From CAYNQN01 sp964530525 (GTDB lineage: Bacteria; Actinomycetota; Acidimicrobiia; Acidimicrobiales; Acidimicrobilacustridaceae), in NCBI GenBank assembly GCA_964530525.1, contig CAZHBH010000019.1:1-34780 (forward strand): a DNA stretch of 34,780 bases, given 5' to 3'. The position numbers were made by a program, and so were the translations under genes. Below are positions 1-10,557 of this stretch, one piece after another (position 1 is the stretch's first letter; each line of letters begins with the position of its first letter). The notes beneath the pieces are model-generated. The model was not told the origin of the DNA. It was given only the letters and a program-made list of their open reading frames with translations, and made no database searches.

Positions 1-1
1 C

Positions 2-3127
<3,126 letters not shown>

Positions 3128-3168
3128 GGCGAGGCCGTCGGAACCGGGCGCGCAGCTCGGAGGGAGGC

Positions 3169-4092
3169 GTGGACCTGAGCACCCGGGTCGGGAGCGTGTC
3201 GTTCGCCAACCCGGTCATGACCGCCTCGGGGACCTCCGGCCACGGCGACGAGCTCGGTCGCTACATCGAGCTGAGCGGGCTCGGGGCCGTGGTGGCCAAG
3301 TCGCAGTCGGTCCACGACTGGCCCGGGAACCCAGCTCCCCGGGTCCACGAGACCCCCTCTGGGATGCTCAACAGCGTGGGCCTGCAGGGCAGGGGTGTCA
3401 GCCACTGGCTCCGAGCCGAGCTCCCCGCCCTCGTCGAGAGCGGCGCTCGGGTGGTCGCCAGCATCTGGGGCCGCACGGTGCAGGAGTACGCGCAGGCGGC
3501 CGAGCTCCTCTCGGCCGCGCCGGTGGCGGTGGTCGCGGTGGAGGTCAACCTCTCGTGCCCGAACCTGGCCGGACCAGGTGGTTCGCGAAAGGCGATGTTC
3601 GCCCAGGACCCTGACGCGGCCGCAGAGGCCATCAGGGCCACGGCGGCTGCCGGGAGGCCGAGGTGGGCGAAGCTCACCCCCAACGTCGCCGACGTCGTCC
3701 CCGTGGCGCGTGCCGTGCGCGACGCCGGCGCCGAGGCGGTGACCCTCGTCAACACGGTCACCGGCATGATCATCGACATCGAGGAGCGCAGGCCCTTGCT
3801 GGGCGCAGGTGGCGGCGGGCTTTCGGGCCGGGCGATCCATCCCGTCGCCGTGCGAGCCGTGTACGACGTCCACTCCGCCCTTCCCGAGCTCCCGATCGTG
3901 GGGGTCGGCGGCGTTGCCAACGGCGAGGCAGCGATCGAGCTGATGATGGCGGGCGCCTCGGCGGTGCAGGTGGGTACGGCCACCTTCGCCGACCCGCGAG
4001 CCCCCCGTCGGATCCTGAACGAGATCGAGTCGTGGTGCGACTCTCGAGGTGTGGGCGCCGTAGCCGATCTCGTCGGCGTCGCTCACGGCTGA
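3169..4092 (+). CDS. pyrD: Dihydroorotate dehydrogenase, class 1B type
   Basis: It oxidises dihydroorotate to orotate in pyrimidine synthesis. The GTG at 3169 is chosen because a GGAGG ends 5 nt upstream and the conserved N-terminus (VDLSTRVGSVSFANPVMTASG) starts there. An in-frame TTG at 3124, overlapping the carB stop as TTGA, would add 15 Arg-rich residues and is the alternative. The product has 307 residues. Motif NLSCPN places the class 1 catalytic base at Cys130 (class 2 enzymes have Ser). GMIIDIEERRPLL followed by GGGGLSG resembles the PyrDB subgroup, which in known cases pairs with the iron-sulfur flavoprotein PyrK for NAD+ reduction. No pyrK lies next to it here, so the electron acceptor is uncertain. 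It sits between carB and pyrF. Confidence 0.93.
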   Translation: MDLSTRVGSVSFANPVMTASGTSGHGDELGRYIELSGLGAVVAKSQSVHDWPGNPAPRVHETPSGMLNSVGLQGRGVSHWLRAELPALVESGARVVASIWGRTVQEYAQAAELLSAAPVAVVAVEVNLSCPNLAGPGGSRKAMFAQDPDAAAEAIRATAAAGRPRWAKLTPNVADVVPVARAVRDAGAEAVTLVNTVTGMIIDIEERRPLLGAGGGGLSGRAIHPVAVRAVYDVHSALPELPIVGVGGVANGEAAIELMMAGASAVQVGTATFADPRAPRRILNEIESWCDSRGVGAVADLVGVAHG

Positions 4093-4168
4093 CGGGGCCC
4101 GGACCCGGACTCCGTCGACTCCCGGAGCGGGCCTGGTCGTCGTCACACGTCGCTGGCAGGATGTCGGG

Positions 4169-4933
4169 ATGGACCCCTCCCCCTCAGCCTCGCCCTCCGA
4201 TGAGGATGCGATCGAAGCCACCCTCGCCACGATCGGCGACGTACGTCGCAACAGCCCTCCGAAGCTGGCGTTGGCCCTTGACGTCGACGACCTGGTCGAG
4301 GCGATGCGCCTGGCACGCCTCGCTCGTCCGTGGTTCCAGGTGGCCAAGGTCGGCCTCGAGCTCTACAGCGCGGCGGGGCCCGAGGCCATCACCGCCATGC
4401 AGCGGGAGGGCTACGAGGTCTTCGTCGATCTCAAGCTCTTCGACATCCCGACCACGGTGGGACGAGCTGCCAGCGTCCTCGGCTCGATAGGGGTCGGCTA
4501 CGTGACGATGCACGCACGTGGAGGAGAGGAGATGCTGCGGGCCGGCGTCGAGGGGCTGGCGGCGGGGGCAGAGGCGGGAGGCATGCGGGCGCCGGTCGCC
4601 CTCGCCATCACGGTGCTCACGAGCGATCGCGGGGCGCCTCCGCACGTGGTCCCCGAGCGGGTCGCGCTGGCGGTAGAGGCAGGCTGCGGGGGCGTCGTGT
4701 GCGCCGCGGAGGATCTGAGCGCGATCAAGAGCTCCGCTCCCGGCCTGATCACGGTCGTTCCTGGCATCCGACCGGCGGGTACGCCCGTCGACGACCAGGC
4801 CCGTGCCGCCACTCCCGCCGCGGCTGCTGCTGGGGGAGCCGACGTGCTCGTGATCGGTCGGGCTGTGACCAAGGCGGCCGATCCCGCTCTGGCAGCGGCC
4901 GGCATCGCTGATCAGCTAGGGGTCTCGCGCTAG
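4169..4933 (+). CDS. pyrF: Orotidine 5'-phosphate decarboxylase
   Basis: This enzyme decarboxylates OMP to UMP, the last step of de novo UMP synthesis. The 254-residue protein has the substrate Asp in LALDVDD (residue 38), Lys60 in KVGLELY, and the catalytic D-x-K-x-x-D motif as DLKLFD (Asp87, Lys89, Asp92). The first 30 residues are a Ser/Pro- and acid-rich extension before the barrel. No strong Shine-Dalgarno precedes ATG 4169. A CAGGAT hexamer 6 nt upstream could be a weak -10 of a leaderless promoter, although this genome otherwise prefers TANNNT. It follows pyrD after 76 nt, and its stop TAG is also the first half of the mihF -10 box. Confidence 0.96.
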   Translation: MDPSPSASPSDEDAIEATLATIGDVRRNSPPKLALALDVDDLVEAMRLARLARPWFQVAKVGLELYSAAGPEAITAMQREGYEVFVDLKLFDIPTTVGRAASVLGSIGVGYVTMHARGGEEMLRAGVEGLAAGAEAGGMRAPVALAITVLTSDRGAPPHVVPERVALAVEAGCGGVVCAAEDLSAIKSSAPGLITVVPGIRPAGTPVDDQARAATPAAAAAGGADVLVIGRAVTKAADPALAAAGIADQLGVSR

Positions 4934-4936
4934 TGT
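4931..4936 (+). promoter_or_regulatory. Candidate -10 box for leaderless mihF transcript
   Basis: TAGTGT matches the actinobacterial TANNNT -10 and ends 6 nt before the mihF ATG, which would place the transcription start at or next to the start codon. The first three bases are the pyrF stop codon. No convincing -35 is visible (CTGATC at 17 nt spacing). This is inferred from spacing and from the same arrangement at several other genes in the window. Confidence 0.5.
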
Positions 4937-4942
4937 GCGATC

Positions 4943-5260
4943 ATGCCGTTACCGCCACAGCTAACCGACGAGCAGCGTCAGGCTGCGCTGGCAAAGGCAG
5001 CAGAGGCCCGGCGTGCGCGTGCAGAGGTGAAGGAGAAGCTCAAGATGGGCTCCGTCAACCTCTCCGAGCTGCTCGACCAGGCCGACGACGACGACATCAT
5101 CGGCAAGATGAAGGTCGTCTCTGTGCTCGAGTCTCTTCCAGGTGTGGGCAAGGTCATCGCCCGACGCACCATGGAAGAGGTCGGGATCAGCGAGAACCGG
5201 CGACTGCGTGGTCTCGGCGACCAGCAGCGCAAGACGCTGCTCGAGAAGCTCTCGAACTAG
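4943..5260 (+). CDS. mihF: Integration host factor, actinobacterial mIHF type
   Basis: This is a nucleoid-associated DNA-binding protein unrelated in sequence to the HU/IHF-alpha/beta family. The 105-residue product has the family features: N-terminal LPPQLTDEQR, a charged helix rich in Ala, Arg and Lys, then IGKMKVVSVLESLPGVGKV, the helix-two-turn-helix DNA-binding core, and GISENRRLRGLG near the C-terminus. In mycobacteria mIHF is an essential chromosome-organising protein encoded beside pyrF and gmk, as here. It probably has its own leaderless promoter, consistent with a need for high expression independent of the pyr genes. Confidence 0.95.
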   Translation: MPLPPQLTDEQRQAALAKAAEARRARAEVKEKLKMGSVNLSELLDQADDDDIIGKMKVVSVLESLPGVGKVIARRTMEEVGISENRRLRGLGDQQRKTLLEKLSN

Positions 5261-5339
5261 TCGTCGTCCGCCGGCCGGCCACGGGCAGGGTCGCGGGCCG
5301 ACCGATCCCAGCATCCCGTACGGTCGTCACCCCGTCCGG

Positions 5340-5894
5340 GTGGCGAGCGTGATAGTCGTCGTCTCCGGCCCAGGTGGGGTCGGGAAGGGCACCGTCGTCT
5401 CCCGACTGGTGGATGGCGATCCCAAGCTCTGGTTGAGCCGCTCGTGGACCACTCGTCGGCCGAGGCCCGGCGAGTTGGAGGCGGGGGCCTACACCTTCGT
5501 CGACCGTGAGCGCTTCGAGGAGCGCATCGCCCAGGGCGGCTTCCTCGAATGGGCCGAGTTCCTCGGCAACCTCTACGGAACGCCCACCCCAGATCTGCCG
5601 GCCGGGCACGACCTGGTCCTCGAGATCGACGTGGTGGGTGCGGGTCAGGTGTTGGAGTCGGCCCCAGACGCCCTGCTCTTGCTGTTGGTTGCCCCCTCGG
5701 CCGAAGTCCAGGCACAGCGCCTCAGATCCAGGGGCGAAGACGAGACCTCCGTGCAGAGGCGTTTGGAGAAGTCGGCTGAGGAGATAGCGAGTGCGACCGA
5801 GCTGGGGGCGATGGTGGTCGTGAACGACGACCTCGAGGAGACCGTCGCAGAGGTCCGTGCCCTCATCGATCGACGCCGCCGATCCGCACCGTGA
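5340..5894 (+). CDS. gmk: Guanylate kinase
   Basis: It phosphorylates GMP (or dGMP) with ATP. The 184-residue form from GTG 5340 begins MASVIVVVSGPGGVGKGT, so the P-loop lies at the expected distance from the N-terminus. GTG 5349 is a shorter alternative, while a longer open frame back to 5142 overlaps mihF and encodes Arg/Ser-rich sequence unlike the family. The GMP-binding region is clear: SRSWTTRRPRPGE, then TFVDRERFEE and GGFLEWAEFLGNLYGTP. The P-loop has GPGG where GPSG is common. No clear Shine-Dalgarno precedes either start. Gmk and RpoZ are neighbours in many bacteria. Confidence 0.94.
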   Translation: MASVIVVVSGPGGVGKGTVVSRLVDGDPKLWLSRSWTTRRPRPGELEAGAYTFVDRERFEERIAQGGFLEWAEFLGNLYGTPTPDLPAGHDLVLEIDVVGAGQVLESAPDALLLLLVAPSAEVQAQRLRSRGEDETSVQRRLEKSAEEIASATELGAMVVVNDDLEETVAEVRALIDRRRRSAP

Positions 5895-5965
5895 TCCGTA
5901 GGTCGACGGCGTGCAAGCCGTTGGCCCAGCTCCACCCGGACTTCATCGCCGGCCTGCAGCGCTGG

Positions 5966-5971
5966 TAGCAT
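5966..5971 (+). promoter_or_regulatory. Possible -10 box upstream of rpoZ
   Basis: TAGCAT matches the TAGNNT form seen at other promoters in this window. A weak TTCATC lies 18 nt upstream as a -35 candidate. The predicted leader would be about 30 nt and include the rpoZ Shine-Dalgarno. Low information content makes this tentative. Confidence 0.3.
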
Positions 5972-6009
5972 TGACATCCGGTCCGCCTGCCGCCTCTCCT
6001 GGAGATCGC

Positions 6010-6303
6010 ATGTCGCAGTTCCACGACTCGATGATGAAGCCCCCCATCGAGGAGCTTTTGAGCAAGGTGGATTCCAAGTTCAAGCTCGTCACGCTCGCGT
6101 CGCTGCGGGCCCGCCAGATCAACTCCTACTTCGGGCAGCTGGGCGAGGGAAGAGGCGCTGCGGTGCCTCCGCAGGTCACCTCGGTGGCGCGCAAGCCCTT
6201 GTCGATCGCCTTCGAGGAGATCGCCGTGGACAAGATCGTCCCCGTGGCGGTCGAGGAGGAGTCGGCCGAGGCCTCCGACGAGGTGCTCGAGACGGTCGAG
6301 TAG
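6010..6303 (+). CDS. rpoZ: RNA polymerase omega subunit
   Basis: Omega helps assemble and stabilise RNA polymerase by binding the beta-prime subunit. ATG 6010 follows GGAG with 5 nt spacing and gives a 97-residue protein. Conserved parts are PPIEELLSKVDSKFKLV, ASLRARQINSYFGQLGEG and ARKPLSIAFEEIA, close to the mycobacterial sequence. The C-terminus is an acidic Glu-rich tail. ATG 6031 and 6034 would remove a short non-conserved N-terminus and cannot be excluded. coaBC follows after 19 nt, the usual actinobacterial order. Confidence 0.94.
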   Translation: MSQFHDSMMKPPIEELLSKVDSKFKLVTLASLRARQINSYFGQLGEGRGAAVPPQVTSVARKPLSIAFEEIAVDKIVPVAVEEESAEASDEVLETVE

Positions 6304-6322
6304 GTCACCCCGGGCTTTCCAG

Positions 6323-7555
6323 GTGACCACCTCCGAAAACGCCCTCCCTTCGAGGGGGTCCCTCGCCGGGCGCACGGTGATCCTCGGCGTGACCGGGGGG
6401 ATAGCTGCCTACAAGGCGGTGGAGGTCTGCCGGCGTCTGGTGGACGCCGGTGCTCACGTCGCCCCGATCATGACGGCCGGGGCTCGGCGCTTCGTTGGGG
6501 AGCTCACGTTCTCGGCCCTGGCTTCGGAGCCCGTCCAGACCTCGCTGTGGGACGAGCGCGACGTGATCCCACACACACGCCTCGGTCAGCGTGCAGACCT
6601 CCTGCTCGTCTGCCCAGCGACTGCGCGGCTCATCGGCTCCTACGCCGCCGGCATCTCGAGCGACCTCCTCACCGCCACCTTGCTGGCGACGCGGGCGCCC
6701 GTGGTGGTGTGCCCCGCCATGCACACCGAGATGTGGGAGCACCCGGCCGTACAGGCCAACCTCCGCACCTTGCAGGAGCGAGGTGTCACCGTGGTGCCGC
6801 CGGCCTCCGGCCGGCTGGCGGGCGGCGATGAGGGCACGGGACGCTTGGCCGACCCGGAGGCGGTGCTCGCAGCGGTCGAGGCCGCTCTTGCCCCGAGGGA
6901 CCTCCAAGGCGTTCGCGTGCTCGTGACTGCGGGTGGCACCAGGGAGGCGATCGACCCGGTGCGGGTCATAACGAACCGGTCCTCGGGCAAGCAGGGATAC
7001 GCCTTGGCCGAGGAAGCTCTCTCCAGGGGGGCGAAGGTCACGCTCGTGACCACGGTGGACCGTCCACCTCCGCCGGGCGCTGAGGTCGTCGAGGTCGCCA
7101 GTGCGAGCGACATGGAAACCGTGGTGGTGCCCAGAGCACCGGAGTTCGACGTGATCGTCATGGCCGCAGCGGTGGCCGACTTCCGTCCCACCCGCTTGGC
7201 CACCAGCAAGATCAAGAAGGGCGACGGGCTGTCGTCGGTCGAGCTCGAGCCCACGAACGACTTCCTGGTGACGCTGGCGGAGCGGAAGGCCCCCGGCCAG
7301 CTGCTGGTGGGGTTCGCCGCCGAGACCGACGACGTCGAGGTCAACGCCCGGCGCAAGCTGGCCGACAAGGGCCTGGACATGATCGTGGCGAACGACGTGA
7401 GCCAGCCCGGGGTCGGGTTCGAGCACGACACCAATCGCGTCAAGATCATCGTCGCCGGTGATCCCGTGGGCCATGATGTCGCTCTGACCGACAAGCGCAC
7501 AGTGGCCAGGGAGATCGTCGACCAGGTGGTCGCGCTCCGAAGGAGCAACCCTTGA
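6323..7555 (+). CDS. coaBC: Bifunctional phosphopantothenoylcysteine decarboxylase / phosphopantothenate-cysteine ligase
   Basis: This two-domain enzyme makes phosphopantothenoylcysteine and decarboxylates it to phosphopantetheine in CoA synthesis. The FMN-dependent CoaC domain (residues 1-190) has GVTGGIAAYKAVEV, the active-site His in PHTRLGQRAD, and PAMHTEMWEHP. The CTP-dependent CoaB domain follows, with LVTAGGTREAIDPVR, NRSSGKQGYALAEEA, AAAVADFRP and the loop lysines SKIKKGDG. In CoaC, PAMN is PAMH and the ACGD clamp motif is AGGD; similar changes occur in mycobacterial proteins as I recall them, so I read this as a lineage form. GTG 6323 is the start, 410 residues. The stop TGA overlaps the TTG of a mini-ORF leading into metK. 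Confidence 0.95.
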   Translation: MTTSENALPSRGSLAGRTVILGVTGGIAAYKAVEVCRRLVDAGAHVAPIMTAGARRFVGELTFSALASEPVQTSLWDERDVIPHTRLGQRADLLLVCPATARLIGSYAAGISSDLLTATLLATRAPVVVCPAMHTEMWEHPAVQANLRTLQERGVTVVPPASGRLAGGDEGTGRLADPEAVLAAVEAALAPRDLQGVRVLVTAGGTREAIDPVRVITNRSSGKQGYALAEEALSRGAKVTLVTTVDRPPPPGAEVVEVASASDMETVVVPRAPEFDVIVMAAAVADFRPTRLATSKIKKGDGLSSVELEPTNDFLVTLAERKAPGQLLVGFAAETDDVEVNARRKLADKGLDMIVANDVSQPGVGFEHDTNRVKIIVAGDPVGHDVALTDKRTVAREIVDQVVALRRSNP

Positions 7556-7627
7556 GCAGCCGACCGCCCGTTGCGGACCCGGCCATCAGCCGGCCCACAG
7601 ACCCATCCAGGAGCACCCCTTGAGCAG
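7541..7627 (+). repeat. Repeated translation-initiation module, two copies 68 nt apart
   Basis: AGGAGCAACCCTTGAGCAG at 7541-7559 and AGGAGCACCCCTTGAGCAG at 7609-7627 are identical at 18 of 19 positions. The second copy is the SD plus TTG start of metK; the first lies at the coaBC stop and has the same SD-to-TTG layout. The 68-nt offset is not a multiple of three, so the two TTG codons are in different frames. A local duplication of the metK start region is the simplest explanation. Confidence 0.85.
7552..7623 (+). CDS. Candidate 23-codon mini-ORF coupling coaBC to metK
   Basis: TTG at 7552 follows AGGAG (7541-7545) with 6 nt spacing and overlaps the coaBC stop as TTGA. The frame runs 23 codons and ends with TGA 7621-7623, overlapping the metK TTG, again as TTGA. 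The peptide would start MSSRPPVADP and end SRSTP, rich in Pro, Ser and Arg, with no recognisable domain. Its last codons read through the metK SD. It may be a translational relay or leader peptide, or a by-product of a duplicated start region. There is no evidence yet that it is translated. Confidence 0.4.
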   Translation: MSSRPPVADPAISRPTDPSRSTP

Positions 7628-8813
7628 TTGGACCTTCACCTCGGAGTCAGTCACCGAAGGCCACCCCGACAAGGTGGCCGACCAGATCTCCGACTCGATC
7701 CTCGACGCGCTGATCGCAGAGGACCCGAACAGTCGCGTGGCGTGCGAGACGATGGTCACCACAGGTCTCGCGATCGTCGCGGGCGAGATCACCACCAAGG
7801 CGTACGTCGACATCCCCGGCATCGTGCGCGAGACCATCAACGACATCGGGTACAACCGTGAGTCGTATGGGTACGACGGCTCCACCGTGGGCGTGATGGT
7901 GGCGCTGGACGAGCAGTCGCCGGACATCGCCCAGGGGGTCGACGACTCCGAGGAGGTGCGCAGCGGGGCCACCGTCGAGTCGGATCTAGACAAGCAGGGT
8001 GCGGGCGACCAGGGGATGATGTTCGGCTTCGCCTGCGACGAGACGGAGGCGCTCATGCCGCTGCCCATCTGGGTGGCCCACCGCATGGCCGAGCGCCTCG
8101 CCGAGGTGCGGCGCTCCGGAACGCTCCCGTACCTCCGTCCGGACGGCAAGACGCAGGTGACGTTCGACTACGTCGACGGTGAGCCCGTGCGCCTTCGCAC
8201 GGTGCTCGTGTCCACGCAGCACAACGACGGCATCGAGCGCGACGAGGTGATCAAGCCCGATCTCATCGAGCACGTCGTGCGGCCGGTGATCCCGGAGCGG
8301 TTCGCCGAGGACGACTACGAGGTGTTCGTCAACCCGACCGGCCGCTTCGTGGTGGGAGGGCCCGTGGGCGACGCGGGCCTCACCGGCCGGAAGATCATCG
8401 TCGACACCTACGGAGGCATGGCCCGCCATGGAGGCGGGGCCTTCTCGGGCAAGGACCCCTCCAAGGTCGACCGCTCCGCCGCCTACGCTGCCCGCTGGGT
8501 AGCGAAGAACGTCGTGGCCTCCGGAGCGGCCTCGCGCTGCGAGGTGCAGGTGGCCTACGCGATCGGCGTCGCTCATCCGATATCGATCATGGTCGACACC
8601 TTCGGGACCCACGAGGTGGATCCGGCCAAGATCGGAGAGGCTGTGCGAGAGGTCTTCGATCTCCGTCCCGCTGCGATCATCCGCGACCTCGACCTTCGGC
8701 GACCCATCTACCGTCGGACCGCCGCCTACGGGCACTTCGGGCGCGACGAGAAGGAGTTCACCTGGGAGGACCCGAACAGGGTGGACGACCTCCGCTCGGC
8801 GCTGGGCCTCTGA
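7620..8813 (+). CDS. metK: S-adenosylmethionine synthase
   Basis: MetK makes S-adenosylmethionine from methionine and ATP. TTG 7620 follows AGGAG with 6 nt spacing and gives a 397-residue protein, the usual length. Signatures are FTSESVTEGHPDKVADQIS at the N-terminus, GAGDQGMMFGFACDET, and the phosphate loop GGGAFSGKDPSKVDRSAAY; the C-terminus YGHFGRDEKEFTWE is typical. A conserved start region at TTG argues against moving the start downstream. No SAM riboswitch fits into the 64-nt gap from coaBC, which is instead filled by a mini-ORF. Confidence 0.97.
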   Translation: MSSWTFTSESVTEGHPDKVADQISDSILDALIAEDPNSRVACETMVTTGLAIVAGEITTKAYVDIPGIVRETINDIGYNRESYGYDGSTVGVMVALDEQSPDIAQGVDDSEEVRSGATVESDLDKQGAGDQGMMFGFACDETEALMPLPIWVAHRMAERLAEVRRSGTLPYLRPDGKTQVTFDYVDGEPVRLRTVLVSTQHNDGIERDEVIKPDLIEHVVRPVIPERFAEDDYEVFVNPTGRFVVGGPVGDAGLTGRKIIVDTYGGMARHGGGAFSGKDPSKVDRSAAYAARWVAKNVVASGAASRCEVQVAYAIGVAHPISIMVDTFGTHEVDPAKIGEAVREVFDLRPAAIIRDLDLRRPIYRRTAAYGHFGRDEKEFTWEDPNRVDDLRSALGL

Positions 8814-8816
8814 GCG

Positions 8817-10547
8817 CTGTCACCTAGAGCTGTTCGGGTACTGCCCGACGAGCCGGCTCTCGACAAGGAGTTCGACTACCTCGTCCCCGACGAGATGGCT
8901 CCCGCCGTTCGGGTGGGGACGCTCGTGCGGGTTCCCCTCCACGGTCGGAGGATGGGTGGCTGGGTGGTCGCCGACGACGTGGTACCCCCCGAAGGGGTGG
9001 CGCTGCGAGAGATCGCCAAGGTCACCGGCTGGGGTCCGCCGGCCGACGTGATGGAGCTGGCCGGCTGGGCCGCCTGGCGGTGGGCGGGCCGGCGTGCATC
9101 GTTCCTCAGGACCGCCTCGCCACATCGAGCTGTGCGTGAGCTGCCGGCCAGCCGACCGGGGCCAGCTGTCTCGTCGCCGCCCGGCTCGCACGAGGCCTCC
9201 GGCGAGCGACCTTCGCGCAGGGTCGTGCGGCTTCCGCCTGCGGCAGATCGCTATCCAGTGGTGCTCGAAGCGGTGGCCCGCGGAAACGCGCTGCTGCTGG
9301 TGCCGTCGGTCGCAGGAGCCCGGCTCCTGGCGCGCAAGCTTCGGCGTGACGGCCTGGATGTAGCCCTCCTGCCCGACGAGTGGGCCAGGGCCCGCTCGGG
9401 GGCCACCGTGATCGGAACCAGGGCAGCTGCGTGGGCACCGGTTGCCGACATGGCTGCGGTGGTGGTGGTCGATGAGCACGACGAGACCTGGCAACAGGAG
9501 CAAGCCCCCACCTGGAACGCCAGGGACGTCGCCTTCGAGCGCGCGAGGAGGGCGGGAGTGCCGTGCACTGCCATCTCGCCCTGCCCCTCCCTGGAGGCCC
9601 TCGCCTGGGGCGAGCTCGTGACCCCGTCGCGGGCCGACGAGCGCGCCGGATGGCCGGTGGTCGAGCCGGTCGACCGTCGCGAAGACGAACCTGGGCGAAC
9701 CGGCCTCATATCCGAACGACTGGCCCAGCTGCTCCGGGGTGGCGAGAGGGTCGCGTGCGTCCTCAACCGCAAAGGTCGCGCTCGCCTCCTGGCGTGCGTG
9801 GCTTGCGGCTCGCTGGCTCGCTGCGAACGCTGCGAGGCGGCGGTGACGCAGTCGGAGAGCGGCGTCCTCACCTGCGCTCGCTGCGGCACCCAGCGGCCGG
9901 TGGTGTGCATGGAGTGCGGTTCTGGGCGGCTCAAGCTCTTGCGCCCGGGGGTGAGCCGCGTCCGAGAGGAGTTGGCCGCCCTGACGCGCTCTGAGGTGCT
10001 CGAGGTGACGGCAGAGACGGCCGGCTCCGATCTCCGCTCGGCTCGGGTGGTGGTGGGCACCGAAGCGGTTCTCCACCAGCTCGCACCCGGCGACGCCGAC
10101 GTGGTGGTGTTCCTCGACTTCGACCAGGAGCTGCTGGCGCCACGGTACAGGTCGAGTGAGGAGGCGTTCGCCCTCGTGGCGAAGGCTGCGAGGCTGGTGG
10201 GTGGCCGCAGCGGCGGCGGGCGGGTGGTGCTCCAGACGCGCATGCCGGATCACGAGGTGGTCCAAGGCGCCCTCCTCGCCGACCCCGGGCGCGTCTCCGA
10301 CGCCGAGATGGTCAGGCGAGAGGCCCTGCGCTACCCACCTGTCACCGCACTCGCCGTGGTGTCGGGCCCCTCCGCCCCTGCGTACGTGGAGAACCTCGGC
10401 TCACCCACCGGCGTCGAGGTGATCGGGCCGAGCGAGGGCCGGTGGCTGCTGCGCTCGGAGGCCCACGGGACCCTCCTCGACGCACTTGCCGCGACGGCCC
10501 GCCCGCCGGGGCGCTTGCGCATCGAGGTCGATCCCCTGCGCCTGTAG
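8817..10547 (+). CDS. priA: Probable replication restart protein PriA, helicase-deficient type
   Basis: PriA recognises stalled forks and starts replisome reloading. The conserved N-terminus (VRVLPDEPALDKEFDYLVP) is encoded from about 8832, but between the metK stop (8811-8813) and ATG 8895 there is no in-frame ATG, GTG or TTG. I use CTG 8817; ATG 8895 would cut 26 residues from the 3'-end-binding domain. The protein (576 residues) lacks a Walker A motif, keeps a DEHD box (about residue 219) followed by WNARDVAFERA, has GTE in place of GTQ, and lost the arginine-finger motif (VAKAARL instead of VAGRAGR). Eight cysteines in four CxxC pairs (about 327-367: CVAC, CERC, CARC, CMEC) form the two zinc sites. 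Actinobacterial PriA proteins are known to lack helicase motifs. Confidence 0.88.
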   Translation: MSPRAVRVLPDEPALDKEFDYLVPDEMAPAVRVGTLVRVPLHGRRMGGWVVADDVVPPEGVALREIAKVTGWGPPADVMELAGWAAWRWAGRRASFLRTASPHRAVRELPASRPGPAVSSPPGSHEASGERPSRRVVRLPPAADRYPVVLEAVARGNALLLVPSVAGARLLARKLRRDGLDVALLPDEWARARSGATVIGTRAAAWAPVADMAAVVVVDEHDETWQQEQAPTWNARDVAFERARRAGVPCTAISPCPSLEALAWGELVTPSRADERAGWPVVEPVDRREDEPGRTGLISERLAQLLRGGERVACVLNRKGRARLLACVACGSLARCERCEAAVTQSESGVLTCARCGTQRPVVCMECGSGRLKLLRPGVSRVREELAALTRSEVLEVTAETAGSDLRSARVVVGTEAVLHQLAPGDADVVVFLDFDQELLAPRYRSSEEAFALVAKAARLVGGRSGGGRVVLQTRMPDHEVVQGALLADPGRVSDAEMVRREALRYPPVTALAVVSGPSAPAYVENLGSPTGVEVIGPSEGRWLLRSEAHGTLLDALAATARPPGRLRIEVDPLRL

Positions 10548-10550
10548 CCT
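10545..10550 (+). promoter_or_regulatory. Candidate -10 box for leaderless def transcript
   Basis: TAGCCT fits TANNNT, lies 7 nt before the def ATG, and starts with the priA stop codon, the same design as pyrF/mihF. No good -35 is present at 16-18 nt. Support comes mostly from recurrence of the pattern. Confidence 0.4.
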
Positions 10551-10557
10551 TGGACGC

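Noticed and set aside
4933..5352. 139-codon frame overlapping mihF and reaching gmk
   Set aside because: It lies in another frame of mihF, is Arg/Gly/Ala-rich, and its part within the mihF-gmk gap has no start codon, so it does not form a mini-ORF like the other three.
7556..7619. SAM riboswitch ahead of metK
   Set aside because: The gap is only 64 nt and shows no SAM-I/II-like core; it is better explained by a mini-ORF and repeated SD module.
8820..10265. 481-codon open frame antisense to priA
   Set aside because: Shadow of priA with low-complexity composition and no recognisable motif.
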